A stretch of 64,000 bases of DNA, from positions 124,001-188,000 of the forward strand of contig JBFMDH010000002.1 of NCBI GenBank assembly GCA_040754075.1, written 5' to 3'. The stretch is from Acidobacteriota bacterium. GTDB taxonomy: Bacteria > Acidobacteriota > Blastocatellia > UBA7656. A model generated the notes under the pieces. That model ran no database searches and was not told where the DNA came from. It was given only the letters and a program-made list of their open reading frames with translations. The translations under genes and the position numbers were made by a program. Below, piece after piece: positions 24,335 through 31,128 of the stretch (the stretch's first letter is position 1; each line of letters begins with the position of its first letter).

Positions 24335-25783
24335 ATGAATAAACCTTTGTCTGTGGTTGCCATATTGATTGCAACTTTTCTCTGCTCGCCGCTGTCAACG
24401 CTTGCCGCTGATGTGAAGAAAAAAGAAGAAGCCGTGGCGGCGATTGAACGCCAGAAAGCCGACCTCATGAAAATGAGCGACCAGATTTGGGCTTTTGCCG
24501 AAACCGCTTTGAAAGAATATAAATCCGCCAAACTGCTTGCCGATTACGCCGAGCGTCAGGGCTTTAAAGTCACACGCAATGTCGCGGGAATGCCGACCGC
24601 TTTTACTGCCGAATATGGGCAAGGTCGCCCGATTATCGGCGTGCTCGGTGAATTTGATGCCTTGCCCGGTATCTCACAAAAAGCTTCGCCTAACAAAGAA
24701 GCCTTAAACGTCGGCGCGCCCGGTCACGGTTGCGGGCACAATCTGTTTGGCGCGGCGAGCCTCGGCGCGGCGACCGCGATTAAAGAGTTGATTGCCGCAG
24801 GTAAACTCAAAGGCACGATTCGCTTTTACGGAACGCCCGCCGAAGAATCCATAGGCGGCAAATTGTATATGGCGCGCGAAAAACTGTTCAACGATTTGGA
24901 CGTTTGTCTGGCGTGGCATCCGGCTGATGAAACCGAAGCCGATGTCAGCAGTTCACAGGCGATGGTTGATTTCATTGTCGAATTCAAAGGCAAAGCCGCG
25001 CATGCCGCTTCTGACCCCTGGAATGGACGAAGCGCGGTTGATGCGTTGGAACTGTTTACCCACGGACTCAATATGATGCGCGAACATGTCAAACCCACGG
25101 TGCGCATGCATTATACGATTTTAAAAGGCGGCGATGTGCCAAACGTTGTGCCCGAATATTCCAAACTCTGGTGCTGGGTGCGCGATTCCAAACGTGTGGG
25201 TGTGGAAGACGTGATGCAACGAGTGCGCAAGATTGTCGAAGGCGCGGCGTTGATGGCTGACGTTGAAGGCAAACTCACCATTCAAAGCGGCGATTATGAA
25301 ATGCTCGTGAATCTTGCGGGCGCAAAAATTTTGCAGGCAAATATGGATTGGCTCGGCGCAATCAAGTACACCGAAGAGGAGCAGGAATTCGCGCGTCAGA
25401 TTCAGCGCACCACCAATGTCGAGCCGGTTGGACTGAGGGGTGAAATCAAACCCCTGCAATCGCCGCCAAGCGACCCGCAAGGCGGTTCCACAGATGTGGC
25501 GGATGTCAGTTGGATTATCCCGACTTTGCATTTTTCCGCGACTACGGCTCCTTATCGCGCGCCCTGGCACGCCTGGCCCGTAGTGGCTTGTGGGGGCATG
25601 TCCATCGGGCACAAAGGAATGGTTTTCGCTGCTAAAAATTTAGCAGCGACGATGGTCGATTTATTTGAAGATGCAGACAAACGCGAAGCCATTCAAGCCG
25701 AATTCAAAGAACGCACCCGTGGGCAGGTTTATAAAGGTTATATCCCGGATGGCCCGCCGCCGGTGCCGAAATCCGAAAATTAA
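24335..25783 (+). CDS. Secreted M20-family amidohydrolase (AbgB/aminobenzoyl-glutamate hydrolase-like)
   Basis: 482 residues. A signal peptide (KPLSVVAILIATFLCSPLSTLAA) precedes a dinuclear-metal peptidase core with GVLGEFDALPGISQ, GAPGHGCGHNLFGAAS, the catalytic Glu pair in YGTPAEESIGGK and HPADETEADV. The dimerisation domain begins near AMVDFIVEFKGKAAHAAS. Length and order match AbgB-type aminobenzoyl-glutamate utilisation enzymes rather than the shorter amino-acylases. Export suggests scavenging of amide-linked amino acids. GGAGAG precedes the ATG. The gene ends before a large nested palindrome. Confidence 0.88.
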   Translation: MNKPLSVVAILIATFLCSPLSTLAADVKKKEEAVAAIERQKADLMKMSDQIWAFAETALKEYKSAKLLADYAERQGFKVTRNVAGMPTAFTAEYGQGRPIIGVLGEFDALPGISQKASPNKEALNVGAPGHGCGHNLFGAASLGAATAIKELIAAGKLKGTIRFYGTPAEESIGGKLYMAREKLFNDLDVCLAWHPADETEADVSSSQAMVDFIVEFKGKAAHAASDPWNGRSAVDALELFTHGLNMMREHVKPTVRMHYTILKGGDVPNVVPEYSKLWCWVRDSKRVGVEDVMQRVRKIVEGAALMADVEGKLTIQSGDYEMLVNLAGAKILQANMDWLGAIKYTEEEQEFARQIQRTTNVEPVGLRGEIKPLQSPPSDPQGGSTDVADVSWIIPTLHFSATTAPYRAPWHAWPVVACGGMSIGHKGMVFAAKNLAATMVDLFEDADKREAIQAEFKERTRGQVYKGYIPDGPPPVPKSEN

Positions 25784-25832
25784 AGCAAGCGAGTGTTTTG
25801 GCATCATCAAAGTTAAGGCGTTAGAAAAATGA

Positions 25833-25940
25833 TTTCTCGCAAAGTTGCATAATGCAAAGCGCGCAAAACTATCCTGCGTCTGCCAAACCTTGAAGCGAGG
25901 GTTTGGCGTCTTTTGCGCCGCTTAGCGACTTTGCGAGAAA
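25833..25940. repeat. Triple nested palindrome, CGCAAAG type
   Basis: Three perfect stems lie one inside the other: 25833-25845 with 25928-25940 (13 bp, TTTCTCGCAAAGT), 25861-25868 with 25911-25918 (GCGCAAAA), and 25883-25889 with 25900-25906 (CCAAACC). It sits between the convergent M20 and unknown genes, so a bidirectional terminator is possible, but it is much larger than one needs to be. Confidence 0.7.
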
Positions 25941-25981
25941 GAGGTTTTATGCGTGAAGCAGAGTTGGGCGGGGAAGGTTAA

Positions 25982-26380
25982 TTAACGTTCATTTGAAATT
26001 TTATCGGGGAAAAGAAAAACCTGTTTTGCCAAATCCGATTTCAAAGTCGTTTCGCGATAAAAGCGTTTGAGAATATTATCCTGCCAGTCGAGTAAATCCC
26101 GGTTGTGTTCGGCAAAAGCTTGCCAGGTTGTTTCGCCGCCACGCGCGCGGCGTTCCTGAATTAAAAAGATATAGGCGAAGGTGATGGTTTCGTGATAGAG
26201 GGTGGCTTTGCCGAGCGACGCGGCATAGCGTTTCAAGCCTTGGGAAAATCTGGCGACGGCAGCAAGCGTGTCGTACTTTTGCAAATAGAGCCATGCCAGA
26301 CGCACATGGTTTTGATGGTGGAAATGATCGGGTGACAGCGTGCAGTCTTCAAACTGGCGAATGAATTCGTTGTCGTTCAT
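25982..26380 (-). CDS. Uncharacterised protein with an FHHQNHVRLAWLYL motif
   Basis: 132 residues from the ATG at 26380, preceded by AGGAG. The N-terminus reads FIRQFEDCTLSPDHFHHQNHVRLAWLYL and is followed by helices with FSQGLKRYAASLG and ETITFAYIFLIQERR. Small proteins with this His-rich opening occur in many bacteria with no assigned role. The clustered histidines (HFHHQNH) could bind a metal or ligand. All-helical, no signal peptide or membrane segment. A strong terminator hairpin lies 40 bases upstream of its start. Confidence 0.7.
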   Translation of the reverse strand: MNDNEFIRQFEDCTLSPDHFHHQNHVRLAWLYLQKYDTLAAVARFSQGLKRYAASLGKATLYHETITFAYIFLIQERRARGGETTWQAFAEHNRDLLDWQDNILKRFYRETTLKSDLAKQVFLFPDKISNER

Positions 26381-26419
26381 AAACGCTCCTTTTTGAATTG
26401 ATGAATTTGCACAAAAGAA

Positions 26420-26451
26420 AACCGCCCGCGAACTCAAGTTCGCGGGCGGTT
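26420..26451 (-). terminator. Strong intrinsic terminator in the leader of the unknown gene
   Basis: A perfect 15-bp stem rich in GC (core CCGCCCGCG / CGCGGGCGG) with a two-base loop. On the minus strand it is followed by TTTTCTTTTG. It lies in the spacer between divergent genes, with no gene on the minus strand to its right, so it either terminates a short leader RNA (attenuation) or an unrecognised small RNA. Confidence 0.75.
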
Positions 26452-26619
26452 GTTTTGTGATGCCCTAACCATAACAGGCTGGCGCAAAATTGGCAATCGT
26501 CGAACGTCGAGGGGGCGTATGGAGCTTGAAATTTTACAATCAATTTACCGGAAATGGCGCGAACATTTGAGCGACGACTAGACAGAGGTAAATTGCGCAA
26601 GTTATATTCAGTTTTCAGA

Positions 26620-27132
26620 ATGATGAACTCCAGGGTTTTAGTTCTGAATGCGTCCTTCGAGCCAATCAATGTCTGCACGGCTCGCCGCGCTGTCGTGTTA
26701 ATTTTAAAAGGCGCGGCGCACGTCGAAGAACATTCCACCAGATGGTTGCACTCCTCGCGATTTTCAATGCCGGTGCCATCGGTTATTCGCTTGATCGAAT
26801 ACATTCACATTCCTTTTGAACGCAAGAGCCTGTCGCGGAAAAATATTTTGATGCGCGATAACAACATCTGCCAGTATTGCGGGCGAGCTTTCCCGCCACA
26901 GGAACTGACGCTCGACCATGTGGTGCCGCGTTCACGAAACGGCGATTCCAGCTGGGATAATCTGGTGGCATGTTGTCGTTCGTGCAACAATCGCAAAGGC
27001 AATCTCTCGCCCGAAGCCGCCGGGATGCGATTACTCAAAAAACCGCAAGCCTATAACCTGCATGTCAATCGCCAAATCATTCGCTATCTGGGGCGCACCG
27101 ACGATACCTGGCGCAAATACCTCTTCTATTAA
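26620..27132 (+). CDS. HNH endonuclease family protein
   Basis: 170 residues from the ATG at 26620 (a second ATG follows at 26623). The N-terminal part ([30 protein letters not shown]) is the small domain typical of a widespread stand-alone HNH group. The C-terminal HNH site reads [25 protein letters not shown], then [17 protein letters not shown]: two CxxC pairs for structural zinc and the DH...N...H-type catalytic centre. These chromosomal HNH proteins are usually single copy with no adjacent methylase or toxin, and their role is unknown. Nothing nearby suggests a mobile element. Confidence 0.88.
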   Translation: MMNSRVLVLNASFEPINVCTARRAVVLILKGAAHVEEHSTRWLHSSRFSMPVPSVIRLIEYIHIPFERKSLSRKNILMRDNNICQYCGRAFPPQELTLDHVVPRSRNGDSSWDNLVACCRSCNNRKGNLSPEAAGMRLLKKPQAYNLHVNRQIIRYLGRTDDTWRKYLFY

Positions 27133-27365
27133 TTGCGGATTGCGAAATGCGGATTGCGAATTTCTGCGCGGCAAGATTCTCATCCGGTAAGTTGATATGG
27201 GCATTCAAATTGTAAATTGAATCAGGTTTGTCGTGGTCAGCGCGGTGCGGGTGTGCGTCGTGCTCAGATTTAAATCGTAAATTGAATCAGGTTTGTCGAA
27301 GACGCGGAGTTATCGAAAACCGACTTCTGCATTCAATCCGCAATCCGCATTTCGCAATCCGCAAT
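27132..27365. repeat. Perfect 27-bp inverted repeat enclosing a direct repeat
   Basis: Arms 27132-27158 and 27339-27365 are exact complements and each is made of 7-base units (GCGGATT, GCGAAAT, GCGGATT). The enclosed 180 bases hold a direct repeat of 22 bases starting GTAAATTGAATCAGG at 27215 and 27278. The left arm overlaps the last codon of the HNH gene by one base. The rest of the spacer to 27489 shows no gene. There is no transposase and no target duplication. Confidence 0.75.
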
Positions 27366-27489
27366 GAGTTCGCTTGACTGTCTGCCGTGAAACCTTCATC
27401 ATAGCTGCGTTCAACAACAAGCGCTCAAAGACCGAGAACGACCGCACAGCGAGGAGGCTGCAAATCCCTAAGCCGTAAACTTGACCCTG

Positions 27490-28248
27490 ATGAACCCACT
27501 GATACAAGCAGTCTTTGAAGTTCAAGAAGCAACTCTGATGGCCGGGCGGGCGCTACGCGCGCCGTTTTCCAAGCCGCAATATTTTCGCGAAATCATTACG
27601 CAAATGGACCTCATCGGCGTTGGGTCGCTGATGATTATCGTGCTCACGGGCGCGTTTACCGGTTCGATTCTCGCGCTGCAAACTTCCAATACCCTGAAAA
27701 CCTTTGGCGCGACCGGCGTCACCGGAACCTTGGTGATGACTTCACTGGTGCGCGAAATGGGGCCAGTGCTGGCGTCATTGATGCTCGCCGGGCGCGTCGG
27801 TTCGGCAATCGCCGCAGAACTCGGTTCAATGGTGGTCTCCGAACAGGTTGATGCGATGCGCGCCCTGGGAACCGACCCGGTAAAAAAACTGGTGTGGCCG
27901 CGGTTGCTGGCTTTATTGATTATGACACCGGCGCTCACCCTCGTCGCTGACATTGTCGGAGCCATCGGCGGATGGGTGGTGGCAACGACGTTGATGAATG
28001 TCGCAAGCTCGGTTTATATCAGTTCCGCAAAAGACGCCTTGACCTATAGCGACATTGTTGGCGGCGTGTTCAAACCGTTTGTCTTTGGCTTCATCATTGC
28101 GATTGTCAGTTGCCGCGCGGGACTTCGCACATACGGCGGCACGGTGGGTGTCGGGCGCTCAACCACACAGGCAGTGGTGTTATCGGATATTTTAATTCTG
28201 GCTTCGGACTTTTTCTTGGGGAAATTGATACTGGCGTTCAGTCAGTAG
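27490..28248 (+). CDS. mlaE: MlaE-family ABC transporter permease
   Basis: 252 residues from the ATG at 27490. An in-frame TTG at 27481 is an alternative start and no clear ribosome site decides. About five membrane helices are visible. The family core VLTGAFTGSILALQTSNTLKTFGA, the coupling-helix region LAGRVGSAIAAELGSMVVSEQVDAMRALGTDP and a C-terminal helix pair are intact. With the following ATPase and MCE protein it forms an inner-membrane phospholipid transport complex. MlaB and MlaC homologues are absent from the operon. The ATPase gene begins 79 bases downstream. Confidence 0.9.
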   Translation: MNPLIQAVFEVQEATLMAGRALRAPFSKPQYFREIITQMDLIGVGSLMIIVLTGAFTGSILALQTSNTLKTFGATGVTGTLVMTSLVREMGPVLASLMLAGRVGSAIAAELGSMVVSEQVDAMRALGTDPVKKLVWPRLLALLIMTPALTLVADIVGAIGGWVVATTLMNVASSVYISSAKDALTYSDIVGGVFKPFVFGFIIAIVSCRAGLRTYGGTVGVGRSTTQAVVLSDILILASDFFLGKLILAFSQ

Positions 28249-28297
28249 TTAGGAAACAGGGTTTAGGTTAAGCGCCAGATTACTGAATTGCCTGCAT

Positions 28298-28324
28298 CCT
28301 GAATCCTGAATCCTGAATCCTGAA
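28298..28324. repeat. Four tandem heptamers (TCCTGAA)
   Basis: Four copies of the 7-base unit TCCTGAA run up to the ATG of the ATPase gene (28328). The repeat lies inside the operon, and it probably replaces a normal ribosome site because no GGAG-like sequence is visible here. Confidence 0.7.
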
Positions 28325-28327
28325 CTT

Positions 28328-29143
28328 ATGTCGAAAAATATCAACAGAGCAATCGAGTTTCAAAACGTTACGATGGCTTACGATGACCGGAAGATTCTCG
28401 ATGATGTCAGCTTTTTCATCAATCCGGGCGAAACCAAAATCGTGATGGGCGGGTCGGGCACCGGCAAATCAACGATTTTAAAACTGGTGCTCGGACTCAT
28501 TAGACCGCAATCGGGGCGCGTGCTGGTCGATGGCGTTGATGTGACCGATTTATCGGAGCGCGAGATTACCGACGTTCGCCAAAGCATCGGCATGGTCTTT
28601 CAGGAAGGCGCGCTCTTTGATTCGCTTTCGGTTTATGAAAATGTCGGCTATCGCCTGTTTGAAAAAGGCGTAAGCGAACAGGAAATCGAAGACAATGTTC
28701 GCCGTATGTTGCGTTTCGTGAATCTCGAACATAGCATAGACATGATGCCTGCGGAACTTTCGGGCGGTATGCGGCGTCGCGTTGGCATTGCGCGAGCCTT
28801 AGTGGGTTCGCCGAAATTGATTCTCTTTGATGAACCGACCGCCGGGCTTGACCCGATTACCGCGCGTGCCATTTTGGAACTGGCAATTAAATTGCGCGAT
28901 TTGGAAGGCGTCAGTTCGATTTTTGTGACGCACAGGATTGATGACATCAAAATGCTTTCTTCAAATTACGCAACCATCGATGAACGCGGCGAAGTGGCAT
29001 TCAGAGGCGAAGGCGGCAATTTGAATTTAATCAACACACGGTTCCTGATGCTCAAAGACGGAAAAATCATTTTTAACGGGACGGATGAACAACTCTGGAA
29101 ATCCAAAGACCCTTATATTCAGGATTTTTTGCGGGAATCGTAA
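28328..29143 (+). CDS. mlaF: MlaF-family ABC transporter ATP-binding protein
   Basis: 271 residues. Walker [10 protein letters not shown] (about 39-47), Q-loop [11 protein letters not shown], signature [15 protein letters not shown], Walker [13 protein letters not shown] and switch His in VTHRIDD are all intact. The length is typical for MlaF. It energises lipid transport by the MlaE permease with the MCE protein encoded next. The spacers on both sides carry heptamer repeats. Confidence 0.92.
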   Translation: MSKNINRAIEFQNVTMAYDDRKILDDVSFFINPGETKIVMGGSGTGKSTILKLVLGLIRPQSGRVLVDGVDVTDLSEREITDVRQSIGMVFQEGALFDSLSVYENVGYRLFEKGVSEQEIEDNVRRMLRFVNLEHSIDMMPAELSGGMRRRVGIARALVGSPKLILFDEPTAGLDPITARAILELAIKLRDLEGVSSIFVTHRIDDIKMLSSNYATIDERGEVAFRGEGGNLNLINTRFLMLKDGKIIFNGTDEQLWKSKDPYIQDFLRES

Positions 29144-29145
29144 TC

Positions 29146-29222
29146 GGTAGCCGGTAATCGGCAGTCGGTAGTCGGTTAAATCCAATCAGCTACCGACCAC
29201 CGGCTACCGGCTACTGACTACC
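29146..29222. repeat. Imperfect inverted pair of heptamer repeats (GGTAGTC type)
   Basis: Arms 29146-29176 and 29192-29222 (31 bases each) are imperfect complements. Each is made of 7-base units such as GGTAGCC, GGTAATC, GGCAGTC and GGTAGTC. The element fills the space between the ATPase and MCE genes and would form a hairpin within the operon mRNA just before the GGAGG site of the next gene. Confidence 0.75.
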
Positions 29223-29232
29223 GGAGGGAATT

Positions 29233-30357
29233 ATGCCAAGAGCCAAAACCACAATATCGCAACTGAGAGTCGGATTGCTGGCGCTTGCGACCATTGCCAT
29301 TCTCATTATCTTCATTCTTTCAGTGACCGGAGACATCGGCCTGTTCAAAAAGACGGTTCGGATGACCACGCGGCTCAATGCCGCAGAAGGATTGAAAGCC
29401 GGTGATGAAGTGCGCATTGCCGGAAGATTAGTTGGCAAGGTCGAAGATGTCGGATTCACCGGCGTGCCCGCGACCACCAATGACAAACCCATCCTGGTGA
29501 CCATGCGTCTGGACGAAAAAGAGATTGCCGGGTTGATTCGCGAAGACTCAAAAGCGGTGCTTGCGCAACAGGGTTTTCTGGGTGATCGCGTCATCGACAT
29601 TATGCCCGGCACTTCCGCGCGCGCGCCGCTTGGCGATGGCGGAGAAATTCCGAGCGCCGACCAACCGGGACTCGCGCAAGTGTTCGCAGGAGCGAATGAC
29701 ATCCTGGTGCAATTCAACACCGTCGGTAAACAACTTCAGGAATTGATGGACAGCATCAATCAAGGGCAGGGGACGGTCGGCAAATTTCTTCACGATGATA
29801 CGGTTTATGTGAACGTCAATCGCACCGTCCTCGAAGCGCAAGCCTTGATGAAACGCATTCAGGAGGGCAATGGCACGCTTGGCAAATTAATCAATGACCC
29901 GGCGGTTTATGATGATGTGCGGGCAATGATGGGCGAAGCCAAAGAGGTAACCGCGCAAATCAAAACCATGACCGCCGAATTACAGGCTGGCAAAGGTACG
30001 GTCGGGAAACTCTTGAAAGATGAGCAGGCGTATAACCGTTTGAATGAAACCCTGGAAAAAGCCAACAATGCGATTGCCAAACTCGACCGCATCGCCGGTG
30101 ACATCGAAGCCGGCAAAGGCACGGTCGGCAAATTGATGAAGGACGAAAAACTGCACGACGATTTGCAGGCATCCTTGGCTTCCATGCGTAACATCGCCGA
30201 CCGTCTGGATAAGGGCGAAGGCACGGCTGGTAAACTGCTGCACGACGACAGGCTTTATAACAACATCAACGACCTGTCTACGGAGATGGTCAAGATGCTT
30301 TACGATTTTCGCCAGAGTCCGAAAAAATATCTGAGCGTCAAGGTCAGTCTGTTTTGA
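29233..30357 (+). CDS. mlaD: MCE-domain lipid transport protein (MlaD family) with five GxGTxGKL repeats
   Basis: 374 residues. One N-terminal membrane helix (VGLLALATIAILIIFILSVTG) anchors the protein in the inner membrane. An MCE domain follows (about 40-128: GLKAGDEVRIAGRLVGKVEDV, GFLGDRVIDIMPG). The C-terminal half is helical and carries five copies of G-x-G-T-x-G-K-[LF]-x-x-D at residues 178, 212, 253, 294 and 328. The copies are spaced 34, 41, 41 and 34 residues, differing by exactly one heptad. MlaD-type proteins form hexameric rings or tubes that pass phospholipids to the permease. GGAGGG precedes the ATG. Confidence 0.9.
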   Translation: MPRAKTTISQLRVGLLALATIAILIIFILSVTGDIGLFKKTVRMTTRLNAAEGLKAGDEVRIAGRLVGKVEDVGFTGVPATTNDKPILVTMRLDEKEIAGLIREDSKAVLAQQGFLGDRVIDIMPGTSARAPLGDGGEIPSADQPGLAQVFAGANDILVQFNTVGKQLQELMDSINQGQGTVGKFLHDDTVYVNVNRTVLEAQALMKRIQEGNGTLGKLINDPAVYDDVRAMMGEAKEVTAQIKTMTAELQAGKGTVGKLLKDEQAYNRLNETLEKANNAIAKLDRIAGDIEAGKGTVGKLMKDEKLHDDLQASLASMRNIADRLDKGEGTAGKLLHDDRLYNNINDLSTEMVKMLYDFRQSPKKYLSVKVSLF

Positions 30358-30424
30358 GGTGAATTTCTAAGAGTGATTTTTTAACCGCTGAATGCGGTTG
30401 ATGGGGCAACTGAGTGTGGTTGAG

Positions 30425-30448
30425 TGGCGGTCAATGACCGCCATTTTT
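30425..30448 (+). terminator. Rho-independent terminator of the mla operon
   Basis: TGGCGGT pairs with ACCGCCA around CAATG and is followed by TTTTT. It lies 67 bases after the MCE gene. A second small stem (AACCGC-TGAAT-GCGGTT) lies just upstream at about 30382-30398. Confidence 0.75.
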
Positions 30449-30462
30449 ATTGGAATATTTGA

Positions 30463-30843
30463 TTATTTAATCTCGACGAACAGTTTATAAGAAGCATTGC
30501 CGCGAGTGCCACCAACGACTATCGTGTATCCCCCCGATGACGGTAATTTGCCAGTCCAATTGGTTGCATCATCGCCTTCATCCGCGCCAGGCAGCGCGCC
30601 TTCGCTGTTGGGTTGGTAAATTTGAAAGACGGCATTCTTTTCAAGCGAGGTGATGCGCACCGTCATGCGTTGTCCGGCTTGCGCTTCAAGCGTGTAGCTA
30701 TCCTGCTCGCCGCGTATCACCGCGCCTTTTATGGTTGCAGATGATGCGCCGCGCGCAAAGCGTATGGTTTTTCTGACGCCTTCTGCCGCAACCGTTGTTG
30801 TAAACAGCAAAAGCACCAATAAAATCATTAAATTTTTTCTCAT
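30463..30843 (-). CDS. Small secreted beta-sandwich protein (PPC-like)
   Basis: 126 residues from the ATG at 30843, chosen because GGAG precedes it and a signal peptide follows (MRKNLMILLVLLLFTTTVAA). The mature part (IRFARGASSATIKGAVIRGEQDSY, LEAQAGQRMTVRITSLEKNAVFQIY, GYTIVVGGTRGNASYKLFVEI) has the strand pattern of the bacterial pre-peptidase C-terminal (PPC) domain, here as the whole protein. PPC domains usually accompany secreted proteases, and stand-alone copies may be inhibitors or cell-surface factors. Function unproven. Confidence 0.7.
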   Translation of the reverse strand: MRKNLMILLVLLLFTTTVAAEGVRKTIRFARGASSATIKGAVIRGEQDSYTLEAQAGQRMTVRITSLEKNAVFQIYQPNSEGALPGADEGDDATNWTGKLPSSGGYTIVVGGTRGNASYKLFVEIK

Positions 30844-30964
30844 AGTTTTCTCCACATACAAATTGAATCTGTTTAAAACCCGACGCACCATATTGCCACT
30901 TCCGTCGAAGCTTGCGCTACCTTTAATGACCGCTGATGAATCGCCCATCGGGTTAAGTTGGGTG

Positions 30965-31008
30965 AATGCCTGGTGGCATCGCTTGCTTGCAAAATGCCAC
31001 CAGGCATT
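30965..31008. repeat. Perfect 15-bp inverted repeat upstream of the S9 peptidase
   Basis: AATGCCTGGTGGCAT (30965-30979) and its exact complement (30994-31008) flank a 14-base loop. It lies in the 285-base spacer between divergent genes, 120 bases before the S9 gene, so it is not a terminator for an annotated gene. Confidence 0.6.
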
Positions 31009-31128
31009 TGTAAAAAATTGCCCGGCAGTAAACTTGCCAATTGCGCTTAAAGGTTATAGGCTCATCTCTCACCCGGCACGATAGATTCCTTTCAACCAGT
31101 GGATGACCTTTCTTTTTTGGAGGTAAAT

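Noticed and set aside
27132-27365. Inverted repeat as a miniature transposable element
   Set aside because: The arms are 7-base tandem words like those in other spacers, no target-site duplication is visible and no transposase lies in the window. It fits the heptamer family better.
27481-28248. TTG start for the MlaE permease
   Set aside because: Possible, but the nearest GGAGG-like sequence is over 20 bases away and an ATG follows three codons later.
28298-28324. Tandem TCCTGAA units as a CRISPR-like array
   Set aside because: There are no spacers between the units and the period is seven bases. No cas gene is present in the window.
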